Source: Phaeobacter sp. A36a-5a
Lineage (GTDB): Bacteria; Pseudomonadota; Alphaproteobacteria; Rhodobacterales; Rhodobacteraceae
Assembly: GCF_037911135.1 (NCBI RefSeq)
Contig: NZ_JBBLYU010000002.1
Location: forward strand, 62,001 to 126,000
DNA: 64,000 nucleotides
Direction of reading: 5' to 3'
Shown: piece by piece, positions 48,414 through 56,811 of the stretch
Numbering within the stretch: position 1 is the first letter of the stretch
How the letters are laid out: each line of letters starts with the position of its first letter
Translations under genes and position numbers: made by a program
The notes under the pieces: generated by a model
Told to the model about the DNA's origin: nothing
The model's input: only the letters and a program-made list of their open reading frames with translations
Databases searched by the model: none

Positions 48414-48758
48414 ATGAGCTTTGACCAAGTGCAGCCCTTCTCATCGTTTTCCGGCCCGCAGCAGGTTGCCTTTCACCGGACCGAACTCTCGGTGATCCTG
48501 TCGTTGTATGGCCGTATGGTTGCAGCCGGGGAATGGCGGGACTACGGCATTTCGACCCTTCGGGATCTGGCCGTTTTCTCGGTGTTCCGGCGCACCGCTG
48601 AGCACCCTCTTTATCGTATCGAGAAACGTCCCAAGCTGCGTAATAGGCAGGGGCAATATGCGGTTGTCGGTATGGATGGGCAGATTCTGAAGCGCGGCCA
48701 TGATCTCAAATCCGTGCTGCGTGTGCTCGAACGCAAGCTCATCCGATCCGTGACCTGA
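48414..48758 (+). CDS. DUF2794 domain-containing protein
   Basis: About 114 residues, almost entirely the DUF2794 domain (FHRTELSVILSLYGRMVAAGEW, LYRIEKRPKLRNRQGQY, LKRGHDLKSVLRVLERKL, as separate conserved blocks). The start is ambiguous: ATG 48414 resembles what I recall of homologues, while ATG 48375 has an AAGG eight bases upstream and would add 13 residues. It is convergent with the NlpC/P60 gene. Function unknown; the family is restricted mainly to alphaproteobacteria. Confidence 0.85.
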   Translation: MSFDQVQPFSSFSGPQQVAFHRTELSVILSLYGRMVAAGEWRDYGISTLRDLAVFSVFRRTAEHPLYRIEKRPKLRNRQGQYAVVGMDGQILKRGHDLKSVLRVLERKLIRSVT

Positions 48759-48806
48759 CCGCCGATTGCGGCGCTGCCTGATGATCCGGGCCGCGAAGAA
48801 GCGGCT

Positions 48807-49655
48807 TTAGAGGTCTGGGCGCCGGTGACGAGTGATCGGTCCATCGCCCTGCACCATGATCCGCTCCACCGCATCCGCCACCGGCTCCAGTGCAACCGCC
48901 ATATGATGGGCGTTTGCATGGATCATGGTTTCGTGGTCCTGCATCAGGGCGACATGGCCCTTCCAGAACAGGAGATCGCCACGTCTGAGATCACTGGGAA
49001 CCGCTGTGTTGCCGAGCAATATGTTCTGGCCCATTTCATTTTCCTGCTGGTCGCTGTCACCGGGGCAGGTGACCCCGCAGGCCAGCATCGCCGCCTGGAC
49101 CAGACCCGAGCAGTCGATCCCCCAGCGGCTGTTTCCGCCCCACAGATAAGGCGTACCGAGAAAGAGCTGTGCAACCGCGACCGGATCGGTTTCGGGCACT
49201 GAAACCGGCCGCAGATGAGACGCGGGGATGAACCCCAGATTGGTTTCCGCAAATCGATCTGTGAAAGCTAGGACGCTCACCCTGCTGCCGTGGCTGAGAC
49301 TGCAGAGGTCGGAGGATTTCATATCTGCGGCGCTATAGGCATGTGTTGCCGGTGTGCAGACCCGATGGGTTGCGGGGGCGGCATCGGTTGCGAGGGCTGT
49401 GGCCGGAACATAGCCGACATAGTCATCAGCCACAGCCTGCACGAACGCCCATCCATCGCGCTCTTCGTAGATCGTGATCTCGGCGCCAAGCAACAGTTGA
49501 CGGTCACGCGGCCCGTCCGGGCGCCGTAACAGGTTTACCACGGGCAAACGAATACAGGCGGGTTGTCCTGTCACTGCCGTGCGGTCGGGCGATTGCTGCG
49601 CCAGATGTGCAGCGATCACGCGGCCATTGGCCGGGGTGCGGCGGGGATCGGTCAT
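48807..49655 (-). CDS. NlpC/P60 family peptidase with N-terminal SH3-like domains
   Basis: 282 residues. Two SH3b-like regions (about 35-90 and 95-150) precede an NlpC/P60 domain with Cys182 (GIDCSGLVQ), His234 (KGHVAL) and a third polar residue around His246-His250. The family cleaves gamma-D-glutamyl-diamino acid bonds in peptidoglycan peptides. No signal peptide is seen, so it may act in the cytosol on recycled muropeptides, like the dipeptidyl-peptidase VI type. It is second in an operon with an M17 aminopeptidase, 8 bases upstream. Confidence 0.9.
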   Translation of the reverse strand: MTDPRRTPANGRVIAAHLAQQSPDRTAVTGQPACIRLPVVNLLRRPDGPRDRQLLLGAEITIYEERDGWAFVQAVADDYVGYVPATALATDAAPATHRVCTPATHAYSAADMKSSDLCSLSHGSRVSVLAFTDRFAETNLGFIPASHLRPVSVPETDPVAVAQLFLGTPYLWGGNSRWGIDCSGLVQAAMLACGVTCPGDSDQQENEMGQNILLGNTAVPSDLRRGDLLFWKGHVALMQDHETMIHANAHHMAVALEPVADAVERIMVQGDGPITRHRRPDL

Positions 49656-49663
49656 CCGGTGCC

Positions 49664-51082
49664 TCAGAGGTTCAGCATGGTTGGCAACGCATCGAGCAGG
49701 GCCCGAGCGCCCTGCAATGCGCCGCCCTTTGGTCGGGCCGGGGCGGCGGTCGGCGTCCAGCCATAGATGTCGAAATGCATATACCGGCTGCCGTTGGCAA
49801 AGCGGCGCAGGAACAGAGCTGCGGTGATGGATCCGGCAAAGCCGCCGCTTGGCGCGTTGTCCAGATCAGCGATCAGCGGTTCAATCATGGTCTCATAGGG
49901 CGCGTGAAAAGGCATCCTCCAGACCGGGTCGGCTGAGGCGGCGGCGGCCGCGCTGAGCGCATCGGCATCGCTATCGCTATCGGTGTAAAACGGCGCCAGA
50001 TCCGGACCGACCGCCACACGCGCCGCGCCCGTCAGCGTGGCCATGGAGATAAGCAGATCCGGGGCGTCTTCCGCCGCGTAGGACAGGGCATCGGCCAGGA
50101 CCAGCCGACCTTCGGCATCGGTGTTGTTGATTTCGACGGTCAGACCGTTGCGCGCGGTGAGTACATCACCGGGGCGAAAGGCATTCGCCGAAACGCTGTT
50201 CTCAACCGCTGGGATCAGGACGCGGAGCTGCAAAGACAATTGCAGCGCCATGATCATCTCTGCGAGCCCCAGGACATTGGCGGCACCTCCCATATCCTTT
50301 TTCATCAGGGCCATGCTGCTGCCGGGTTTGAGATTGAGGCCGCCGGTGTCAAAACAGACGCCCTTGCCTACAAGGGTGAGCTTCGGGCCAGTATTGCCCC
50401 AGCGCATATCCAGCAGGCGGGGGCGACGATCCGAAGCGCGGCCAACGGTGTGGATCATGGGAAAGTTCTGCGTCAGAAGATCTTCATCGGCGACAACGTC
50501 GAGGGCGGCGCCATATCGATCCGCCAGCGCCTGTGTTGCCTCCTGCAAATCCTGCGGCCCCATGTCAGAGGCGGGCGTATTGATCAAGTCGCGAGTCAGA
50601 TATTCCCCGGCCGCGCAGGCCTCGATCCGGGCTGTATCGACTCCCTCGGGTGCGATCAGATGGGTTTCGGAGACGCGCCCGGATTTATACCGATCAAACC
50701 TATATTGGGCGAGCAGCCAACCTAGGCACTCAGCCGGGCGATCCTCCTCGGCGATCCCTTCAACCAGGCGATAGGTTGCTCCGGGCAGCGCAGAGAGGGC
50801 GCCGGCCAGAATGAACCTGCCCCTCGCGCGGTCCTTGGCGGTGCCGTATCCCACCAACACCTGTCTGGGCGCACCGTCGCGATCCGGAATGACGAGCACC
50901 TGCCCGATGGCGCCGCGAAACCCATTGGTGCGGGCCCAGTTACCGGTCTCGCTCGGCGCATTGGCAAGCCAGTCTTCGCACTTGTCCTGATCCAGCACAT
51001 GCAGATCGAGGCTGGCCGTCGCCGGGTCGGCGAAGGCCGGACGCGAGAGGCGGCTGATGGCGGATGGCTTGGCAGAGGGCAT
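49664..51082 (-). CDS. Leucyl aminopeptidase family protein (M17)
   Basis: 472-residue M17 metallo-aminopeptidase, cytosolic, normally hexameric with two metal ions. The N-terminal regulatory domain (1-165) is followed by the catalytic domain with GKGVCFDTGGLNLKPG (metal Asp, Lys nearby), KKDMGGAAN and NTDAEGRLVLAD, all intact. It probably releases N-terminal residues from peptides. Together with the NlpC/P60 enzyme 8 bases downstream it suggests a peptide-recycling operon, perhaps for wall peptides; that link is inference. Confidence 0.94.
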   Translation of the reverse strand: MPSAKPSAISRLSRPAFADPATASLDLHVLDQDKCEDWLANAPSETGNWARTNGFRGAIGQVLVIPDRDGAPRQVLVGYGTAKDRARGRFILAGALSALPGATYRLVEGIAEEDRPAECLGWLLAQYRFDRYKSGRVSETHLIAPEGVDTARIEACAAGEYLTRDLINTPASDMGPQDLQEATQALADRYGAALDVVADEDLLTQNFPMIHTVGRASDRRPRLLDMRWGNTGPKLTLVGKGVCFDTGGLNLKPGSSMALMKKDMGGAANVLGLAEMIMALQLSLQLRVLIPAVENSVSANAFRPGDVLTARNGLTVEINNTDAEGRLVLADALSYAAEDAPDLLISMATLTGAARVAVGPDLAPFYTDSDSDADALSAAAAASADPVWRMPFHAPYETMIEPLIADLDNAPSGGFAGSITAALFLRRFANGSRYMHFDIYGWTPTAAPARPKGGALQGARALLDALPTMLNL

Positions 51083-51376
51083 GACAGGATACTCCGGAAC
51101 CGGGGGGCGATTTCATGGTCAGAGTATCTGTCACAGCGCCGTCTGCAAGCCCTGCTGATTGTCGGTCAACCCGTGGTTTCAACAGGTTGCATCCGTCACG
51201 GCCGCAGGCGCAACGCCAATAAGGGCCCCGCGAAGAGCCCGGACGCATAACCTGCGTCGCTACGAAATTGCCATTTGGTTGGCATCAGGCCTTGGTCTGA
51301 CAGTTGAAGACCGGCTCCATCGGCGGCAGATCCGCTGTCAGATATATCCGAGCAAGTGTCCCCCCAGGATCACTTG

Positions 51377-51781
51377 TCAGACCGAAAGGTCCTGTTGCTC
51401 CCATACAGCGGTCAGGGATCGCTCGCCGATCCGCATCAGCCGGAACAGGGTCGCCGAAACTGCTGCAAAATCGTTTATGTCGATCGCGCCGGTCACGTCA
51501 CGGGCAACCCGTGCCATTGCTGTCATGCCAATCTGATCGGCGATAGCGATCAGGGAACGCGCACTTTTGCGTAGGTTTGGCAAATCGTTCTGGCGCCAGA
51601 GACGTTCGCAATGAGACAGCCGCACGGCGAGTTCCTCGATCGCGCGACAAACCACATCTTCGGCCCCGGCTTCGCCGAGTTGCGTATAGAGATCCGACAG
51701 TTTGTCGGAGTCTAGGCGCACATTTTCTTTGTGTACTACAGTGAGTATTTGAGCCACCACATTAAACCCCAATTTATTCAT
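51377..51781 (-). CDS. Hpt-like helical protein lacking the phospho-histidine
   Basis: 134 residues, all helical. The segment around 71-86 (RKSARSLIAIADQIG) lines up with the Hpt motif A-H-S-L-K-G-x-x-x-x-x-G, but Arg75 replaces the phosphorylated His and Ile replaces the Lys. The rest follows Hpt helix patterns (LYTQLGEAGAEDVVCRAIEEL; MARVARDVTGAI). No signal peptide or membrane segment. It is divergent from the carbonic anhydrase gene with 130 bases between starts. A pseudo-Hpt or simply a related four-helix bundle; the reading is mine and needs a structure check. The 294 bases downstream hold no gene I can support. Confidence 0.7.
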   Translation of the reverse strand: MNKLGFNVVAQILTVVHKENVRLDSDKLSDLYTQLGEAGAEDVVCRAIEELAVRLSHCERLWRQNDLPNLRKSARSLIAIADQIGMTAMARVARDVTGAIDINDFAAVSATLFRLMRIGERSLTAVWEQQDLSV

Positions 51782-51911
51782 GCCCCCACGGCACGGGCCA
51801 AACTTGCGCCTTAGAAGTTGTCAAAAGGTTTCCAGCCGGATGACCAAATCTCTCGAATTTGCTAACAATCCTTGGTAACAGACCTGCCAGAGGTCAATCG
51901 AGGAACGACAC

Positions 51912-52562
51912 ATGCAATTTGCCAAACCCCTGCCGAGCTATCTGGTGACGCGCTATCATGGGTGGAAAGCCACGACCTATAGCGAAAATCAAGGCTGGTA
52001 CCGGCGGCTCGCCAGCGAAGGGCAGCGCCCGCGCGCGATGGTTATTTCCTGCTGCGACAGTCGGGTTCATGTCACCTCGATTTTCGGTGCCGATCAGGGC
52101 GAGTTCTTCATTCACCGCAATATTGCGAATCTGGTGCCGCCTTATCAGCCTGACGGCGATCACCATGGCACCAGCGCGACCGTTGAATACGCAGTCACCG
52201 TTCTGAAGGTGGCACATCTGATTGTGTTGGGGCATTCACAATGCGGTGGTGTGCAGGGATGTATCGACATGTGCAAAGGCCATGCACCAGCGCTGGATGC
52301 CAAGGAGAGCTTTGTCGGGCGTTGGATGGATATCCTGAAGCCGAAGTTTCCGCTGGTCGAAGATATCGAGGATACCGACGCGCAGGCGCGTCAGTTTGAA
52401 CGGCAGGCGGTGGTTGCATCGCTCGAAAACCTGATGACCTTCCCCTTCATTGATAGCGCCGTGCGGGATGGAACATTGAGCCTGCATGGCCTTTGGACCG
52501 ATATCGGCGAGGGTGGTCTGGAGTGTTATGAGCCGCGCAGCGGCAAGTTCCAGCCGGTCTGA
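51912..52562 (+). CDS. Beta-class carbonic anhydrase
   Basis: 216-residue beta-carbonic anhydrase, interconverting carbon dioxide and bicarbonate. Zinc ligands are Cys47 (the motif C-x-D-S-R reads CCDSR), His108 and Cys111 (GHSQCGG), with the Asp49-Arg51 dyad present. GAGG precedes the ATG. It is transcribed alone, convergent with the DUF3095 gene at 41 bases. It supplies bicarbonate for carboxylases such as the acetyl-CoA carboxylase encoded elsewhere in the window. Confidence 0.95.
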   Translation: MQFAKPLPSYLVTRYHGWKATTYSENQGWYRRLASEGQRPRAMVISCCDSRVHVTSIFGADQGEFFIHRNIANLVPPYQPDGDHHGTSATVEYAVTVLKVAHLIVLGHSQCGGVQGCIDMCKGHAPALDAKESFVGRWMDILKPKFPLVEDIEDTDAQARQFERQAVVASLENLMTFPFIDSAVRDGTLSLHGLWTDIGEGGLECYEPRSGKFQPV

Positions 52563-52603
52563 TCGGGGGCATCTCGCCAACGCAAAACGGTCCCAATCAG
52601 ACC

Positions 52604-53776
52604 TCAGGCCGCCGCCGGATTTGAAGCGGCGGCCATTCTCAGCGCTGCTTGCGTATAGCCGCCCGCGGCCCCGTCGATGAAATGGACGTGATCGTCGCGC
52701 ATCGCGGACGGTACGATGCAGGTTACCAGCGCTTCGTCCTGTTCGTGAAGGCCATAGCGCACCTGCCCTGCGGCCGCGGCTTTCTCCAGGATATGTGTGA
52801 TCTCGTCGCGCACCTCTGCCGGACAGTCGAGTGTCAGTTTCAGGCCATCGTCGAATTTTCGAAAATCCGCGTTGGCGACGAGCATTCTGCGGTAATGCTG
52901 GGCATCAAAGCCACCAATCGGACGCTTGCGGGTGAGCGCATAGGCCGCAAAGACAGTCTGAACAAACAACTGCAGCTTTCGCAAAATCAACGCGGTTTTC
53001 CCGCGTGACATCTTTGCCTCCAGCGTCAGACCCGGCGGGGGGAAGCTGAAGCTTGGCCCGCCCTCCGGCACCGGATGACCATGGCGCTGCAACTTGTCTG
53101 CAACTGCGAGAACATCGCTGGCGATTTTGGCAAAATCCCTGGCTGAGGCCCGACTATGGGGCTGCACCACGACCGAGAGGATCATCCCGTTGCGAGCCGG
53201 TATCGTATTCCAGCGGCAGGACAGGCCTGTCAGATCCGGCGGATCGGGTAGCGGTGCGGGGGGCACTTCGAAACCTCCCAGCTTCATCTGCCGTTCCGCC
53301 CAGTTGAGGCCACCACCGGCAAACATTGCGTAGTCGGCCGCGTCTGAGACGGCATAGCGGGCAACGGCGACATCCAGGCCTTCGGCTCTGATCCAGGACA
53401 CCGGCAGCAATGCCGCGCGCAGCTCGATGTCGAATTCCGCGCTGGTCCAGCTGCGCAGCCGCGCCAGCGTGTCGCGCGCGATATCGGCGTGTTCAGGGGC
53501 CACTGCAAAGGAGGCGCCGTCACCGCCAAAGACATAGGGAAACGGCGTGCCTCCTAGGGCGTTGATCATCGCGGCAATCGCCGAGGCGCCGATGGTGTTT
53601 ACCGTCTTGTAGCGCCCGGTCGCGATCAGATCAGTGGAATTGACGATATCGCAGCAGCCGACCATCCAGTCCCTCGGCAGCGGCGTAAAGGCACCAGAGC
53701 GGGTCAGACCGGCAAAGTCGCGGCTGGGCGCTAGGCTTTGGTAGAAACCATCCTGTGTCATCTGCGATCCGTTCAT
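52604..53776 (-). CDS. DUF3095 protein, class III cyclase-like N-terminal domain
   Basis: 390 residues, cytosolic. The N-terminal half shows a cyclase-type pattern: Asp43 in CCDIVNST and Asp86 in VFGGDGASF, 43 residues apart, matching the spacing of the two metal-binding aspartates of class III nucleotidyl cyclases. Between them lies GRYKTVNTIGASAIAAMINAL, the helix typical of the fold. The C-terminal half (about 200-390) is unfamiliar, ending in an Ala-rich tail. The family is named DUF3095; cyclase activity has to my knowledge not been shown. An alternative start is Met6. It is convergent with the carbonic anhydrase gene. Confidence 0.85.
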   Translation of the reverse strand: MNGSQMTQDGFYQSLAPSRDFAGLTRSGAFTPLPRDWMVGCCDIVNSTDLIATGRYKTVNTIGASAIAAMINALGGTPFPYVFGGDGASFAVAPEHADIARDTLARLRSWTSAEFDIELRAALLPVSWIRAEGLDVAVARYAVSDAADYAMFAGGGLNWAERQMKLGGFEVPPAPLPDPPDLTGLSCRWNTIPARNGMILSVVVQPHSRASARDFAKIASDVLAVADKLQRHGHPVPEGGPSFSFPPPGLTLEAKMSRGKTALILRKLQLFVQTVFAAYALTRKRPIGGFDAQHYRRMLVANADFRKFDDGLKLTLDCPAEVRDEITHILEKAAAAGQVRYGLHEQDEALVTCIVPSAMRDDHVHFIDGAAGGYTQAALRMAAASNPAAA

Positions 53777-53938
53777 CCTGTTGACACCATAGCCTAGCGC
53801 GACAGCAGCACACGACCAATCACGGCTAAGTGGTTTCGCACTCTTGTGAATTGGTGCGAAATCGCCACTGTGGACGGATTACGATTGCTGGTCTTGGCTG
53901 CTTGCCGGGGCAGACATCTCATTCCGGGGGGGACCAAC

Positions 53939-55117
53939 ATGCAGGCCGGGCTGGTCATATTATGTCTGGGCTATGTGCTCAGTCAGTTTTTTCGCGCATT
54001 CCTGGCGGTGCTCAGCTCCGCCTTGCAAAACGATCTGGGAGCCACGCCCGAGGATCTCGCCTTTGCCTCAGGGCTCTGGTTCCTGACCTTTGCGGCGATG
54101 CAACTGCCGGTCGGCTGGGCGCTGGATCGTGTCGGACCAAGCCGGACCGCTGCGGCACTGCTGCTGCTTGGCGGTGGCGGCGGAACGCTGGTCTTTGCGC
54201 TGGCGGCTCAGCCCTCACATATCAGCCTTGCGATGGTCCTGATCGGGATCGGCTGTTCTCCAGTGCTCATGGCGTCCTATTACATATTCGCACGCGAATA
54301 TCCGCCACGCCGTTTTGCGACACTGGCGGCCGTGATGCTCGGGGTGGGCTCGCTGGGCAATCTGGTCGCGTCCTATCCAACGGCGCTGGCGGTTGAGGTC
54401 TTGGGATGGCGGGGCACGCTGTTCGGGCTTGCAGGGATCTCTACCGCAGTCGCACTGGGCATCGCGCTGACGGTAAAGGATCCGGCGCGGGTCGAGGCGG
54501 GCGAGGGGGCCAAAGGGTCTGTTCTCGATATTCTGCGCCTGCCGGTCCTCTGGCCGATATTCATCATGATGTTCGTGGCCTACGCCCCCTCTGCGGCCTT
54601 GCGGGGGCTGTGGATCGGACCCTATCTGAGCGATGTTTTTGGACTGGGGCGGGAGGCGGTCGGGTTGGCCAGCCTGGTGATGGGGGTCGCGATGATCCTT
54701 GGCACCTTTGCCTATGGTCCGATGGACCGGCTGCTGGGAACCCGCAAGGGGGTCGTGCTTGGCGGCAATCTGCTTGCCTGTGTCGCGCTGGGGGCCTTGA
54801 TGCTGTGGGTGGATGGTCCCGTGCCGCTGGTGGTGGCGCTGATGGCGGCCGTTGGCTTCTTTGGCGCTGCGTTTCCGGTGATCCTGGCGCAGGGGCGTGC
54901 CTTTGTGCCGCCGCATCTGGTGGGTCGCGGTGTGACCATGCTCAACTTCTTTGGCATCGGCGGGGTGGGAATCATGCAGTTTGCCAGTGGGCGCCTGCAT
55001 GCGGAAACGTCCGGTGCGGACCTTTCCTTGCCCTATTTGGCTATTTTCGGTTTCCTGCTCGCCTTTTTGCTGGCCGGATGCGCAATATATCTGCTCAGCC
55101 GAGACAGCTTGGATTGA
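53939..55117 (+). CDS. Major facilitator superfamily transporter
   Basis: 392-residue MFS transporter with about twelve helices (opening VILCLGYVLSQFFRAFLAVL; AMQLPVGWALDRVGPSRT as the loop 2-3 motif; a cytosolic loop KDPARVEAGEGAKGS between halves). Resembles the nitrate/sugar-type MFS_1 group, substrate not assignable. ATG 53939 has a GGGGGG run seven bases upstream; an in-frame codon at 53846 would prepend 31 hydrophilic residues without support. It lies upstream of asd on the same strand with 78 bases between. Confidence 0.86.
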   Translation: MQAGLVILCLGYVLSQFFRAFLAVLSSALQNDLGATPEDLAFASGLWFLTFAAMQLPVGWALDRVGPSRTAAALLLLGGGGGTLVFALAAQPSHISLAMVLIGIGCSPVLMASYYIFAREYPPRRFATLAAVMLGVGSLGNLVASYPTALAVEVLGWRGTLFGLAGISTAVALGIALTVKDPARVEAGEGAKGSVLDILRLPVLWPIFIMMFVAYAPSAALRGLWIGPYLSDVFGLGREAVGLASLVMGVAMILGTFAYGPMDRLLGTRKGVVLGGNLLACVALGALMLWVDGPVPLVVALMAAVGFFGAAFPVILAQGRAFVPPHLVGRGVTMLNFFGIGGVGIMQFASGRLHAETSGADLSLPYLAIFGFLLAFLLAGCAIYLLSRDSLD

Positions 55118-55195
55118 TCTAGCCTTTCCTCGCGCGGGCTTTCCCGATAAGACACCGCAGCCGGTCACGAGGCCGGACACAATTGGAGACACAAA

Positions 55196-56218
55196 ATGGG
55201 TTATCGCGTCGTTATCGCGGGCGCCACGGGCAACGTGGGCCGTGAAATGCTGAACATTCTGGCTGAACGCCAGTTTCCTGTGGATGAGATTGCAGTTCTG
55301 GCGAGCCGCAAATCCCTCGGCACCGAAGTCACATTCGGCGACAAAACACTGAAGACCCAAGATCTCGACACCTTTGATTTCAGCGGCTGGGATATGGCGC
55401 TGTTTGCCATCGGGTCCGACGCGACCAAGAAATACGCGCCAAAGGCCGCTGGCGCCGGTTGTGTGGTTATCGATAACTCGTCGCTTTATCGTTATGATCA
55501 CGATGTGCCGCTGATTGTTCCTGAGGTGAACCCGCAGGCGGTGCATGGCTATGCCAAAAAGAACATCATCGCGAACCCCAACTGCTCGACCGCACAGATG
55601 GTTGTCGCGCTGAAGCCGCTGCATGATCGCGCCAAGATCAAGCGCGTTGTGGTCTCCACCTATCAGTCGGTTTCCGGCTCCGGCAAGGAAGCGATTGATG
55701 AGCTGTGGGATCAGACCAAAGCAGTCTACAATCCGACACAGGATGTTCCGCCCTCTGTCTATACCAAGCAGATCGCTTTCAACGTGATCCCGCATATCGA
55801 CGTCTTTCTTGATGATGGTTCCACCAAGGAAGAGTGGAAGATGGTTGCGGAGACCAAGAAGATCGTCGATCCGTCGATCAAGGTCACGGCGACATGCGTC
55901 CGCGTGCCGGTCTTTGTCGGCCACTCCGAATCCATCAACATCGAGTTCGAAGACTTCCTGGACGAAGATGAAGCCCGCGATATTCTGCGCGAAGCGCCGG
56001 GCATTATGGTGATCGATAAGCGCGAAGACGGCGGCTATGTGACGCCGGTCGAATGCGTCGGCGATTTCGCAACCTTTATCAGCCGGATCCGCCAGGACTC
56101 GACCATTGATAACGGCATCAACCTGTGGTGCGTCAGCGACAACCTGCGCAAGGGCGCTGCCCTGAACGCCGTCCAGATCGCAGAGCTTCTGGGGCGTGAA
56201 GTTCTGAAAAAAGGTTAA
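55196..56218 (+). CDS. asd: Aspartate-semialdehyde dehydrogenase
   Basis: 340-residue NADPH-dependent enzyme reducing aspartyl phosphate to aspartate semialdehyde, for lysine, diaminopimelate, threonine and methionine synthesis. Rossmann motif GATGNVGREML at the N-terminus, catalytic Cys130 in NPNCST, and the substrate-binding RVPVFVGHSE block. Length is typical for the Gram-negative-type enzyme with this pattern. GGAG precedes the ATG by seven bases. An intrinsic terminator follows. Confidence 0.97.
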   Translation: MGYRVVIAGATGNVGREMLNILAERQFPVDEIAVLASRKSLGTEVTFGDKTLKTQDLDTFDFSGWDMALFAIGSDATKKYAPKAAGAGCVVIDNSSLYRYDHDVPLIVPEVNPQAVHGYAKKNIIANPNCSTAQMVVALKPLHDRAKIKRVVVSTYQSVSGSGKEAIDELWDQTKAVYNPTQDVPPSVYTKQIAFNVIPHIDVFLDDGSTKEEWKMVAETKKIVDPSIKVTATCVRVPVFVGHSESINIEFEDFLDEDEARDILREAPGIMVIDKREDGGYVTPVECVGDFATFISRIRQDSTIDNGINLWCVSDNLRKGAALNAVQIAELLGREVLKKG

Positions 56219-56237
56219 AAACCTATCCATTCAGAGA

Positions 56238-56268
56238 GGGGGCTGTCTCGAAAGAGACGGCCCCTTTA
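56238..56268 (+). terminator. Intrinsic terminator after asd
   Basis: An 11-base stem GGGGCTGTCTC / GAGACGGCCCC with one G-U pair and a GAAA tetraloop, followed by TTTA, 20 bases after the asd stop. Strong stem with a stable tetraloop. Confidence 0.85.
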
Positions 56269-56348
56269 CCGTTTGTACAACTGTTCTTGCCAGCCTTTAT
56301 CCCACTAGTCTGATGGGAGTTGGATGAAGGTAACTTGGGGGTAAGACC

Positions 56349-56693
56349 ATGATGGGAAAAACGCCGACGCAGGCGCAGACACATGAGACTGTAATCAGCT
56401 CGGGGGAAACGGCTTGGGCCACAGCACGCAACGGTTCGCGCCTAGATGCCGAAATGGCGGCGCAGCTGCGGATGGTTCTGAGCGAGAGCTTTCGCACAGC
56501 AAAGAACTGGCTGGATCTGATCCGCGCTCTGCGCAGCAAAGGATTTTATCTGGAGCGCAGTGACGGGCGGACCCGTCTTCGCGATGCGCATAGCCACGTC
56601 GAAATCTGTACCTGCCGGTTTCTTGGGTTTCCTGGGAAAGAGCTGGAGGCGCGATTCGGGGCTCCATTGCCGGACAACATAAGCCAAGCCTGA
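56349..56693 (+). CDS. Hypothetical protein
   Basis: 114 residues, not assigned. The first 40 residues are polar and probably disordered. The remainder resembles a small alpha/beta unit (SFRTAKNWLDLIRALRSKGFYLERSDGR, then EICTCRFLGFPGKELEARFG, read in two parts). The pattern 'helix, G-F-x-L-x-R-x-D-G, strand' recalls a short domain found at the end of some relaxases and toxin-antitoxin-like proteins, but the match is loose. It stands alone after the asd terminator. Confidence 0.65.
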   Translation: MMGKTPTQAQTHETVISSGETAWATARNGSRLDAEMAAQLRMVLSESFRTAKNWLDLIRALRSKGFYLERSDGRTRLRDAHSHVEICTCRFLGFPGKELEARFGAPLPDNISQA

Positions 56694-56811
56694 GCAAGCA
56701 CTGGCAGTGTGCGTCATGATGGGATGCAACGGCTGGTAACATCTCGCAACGATACGTAGATTTGATCACAGGCGGGCCGCTTGTCCGCGATTTGATCAAT
56801 CGAGAGATATC

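Noticed and set aside
54215-56230. 671-codon open frame on the minus strand opposite asd and the MFS gene
   Set aside because: It lies entirely antisense to asd and the MFS gene, both of which have clear family motifs. The product shows no recognisable domain and has a composition typical of the third frame of G+C-rich genes.
56792-56799. TTGATCAA considered as an FNR-type site upstream of the DUF4139 gene
   Set aside because: The FNR consensus needs a four-base spacer between half-sites; here they abut, so it is just a short palindrome.
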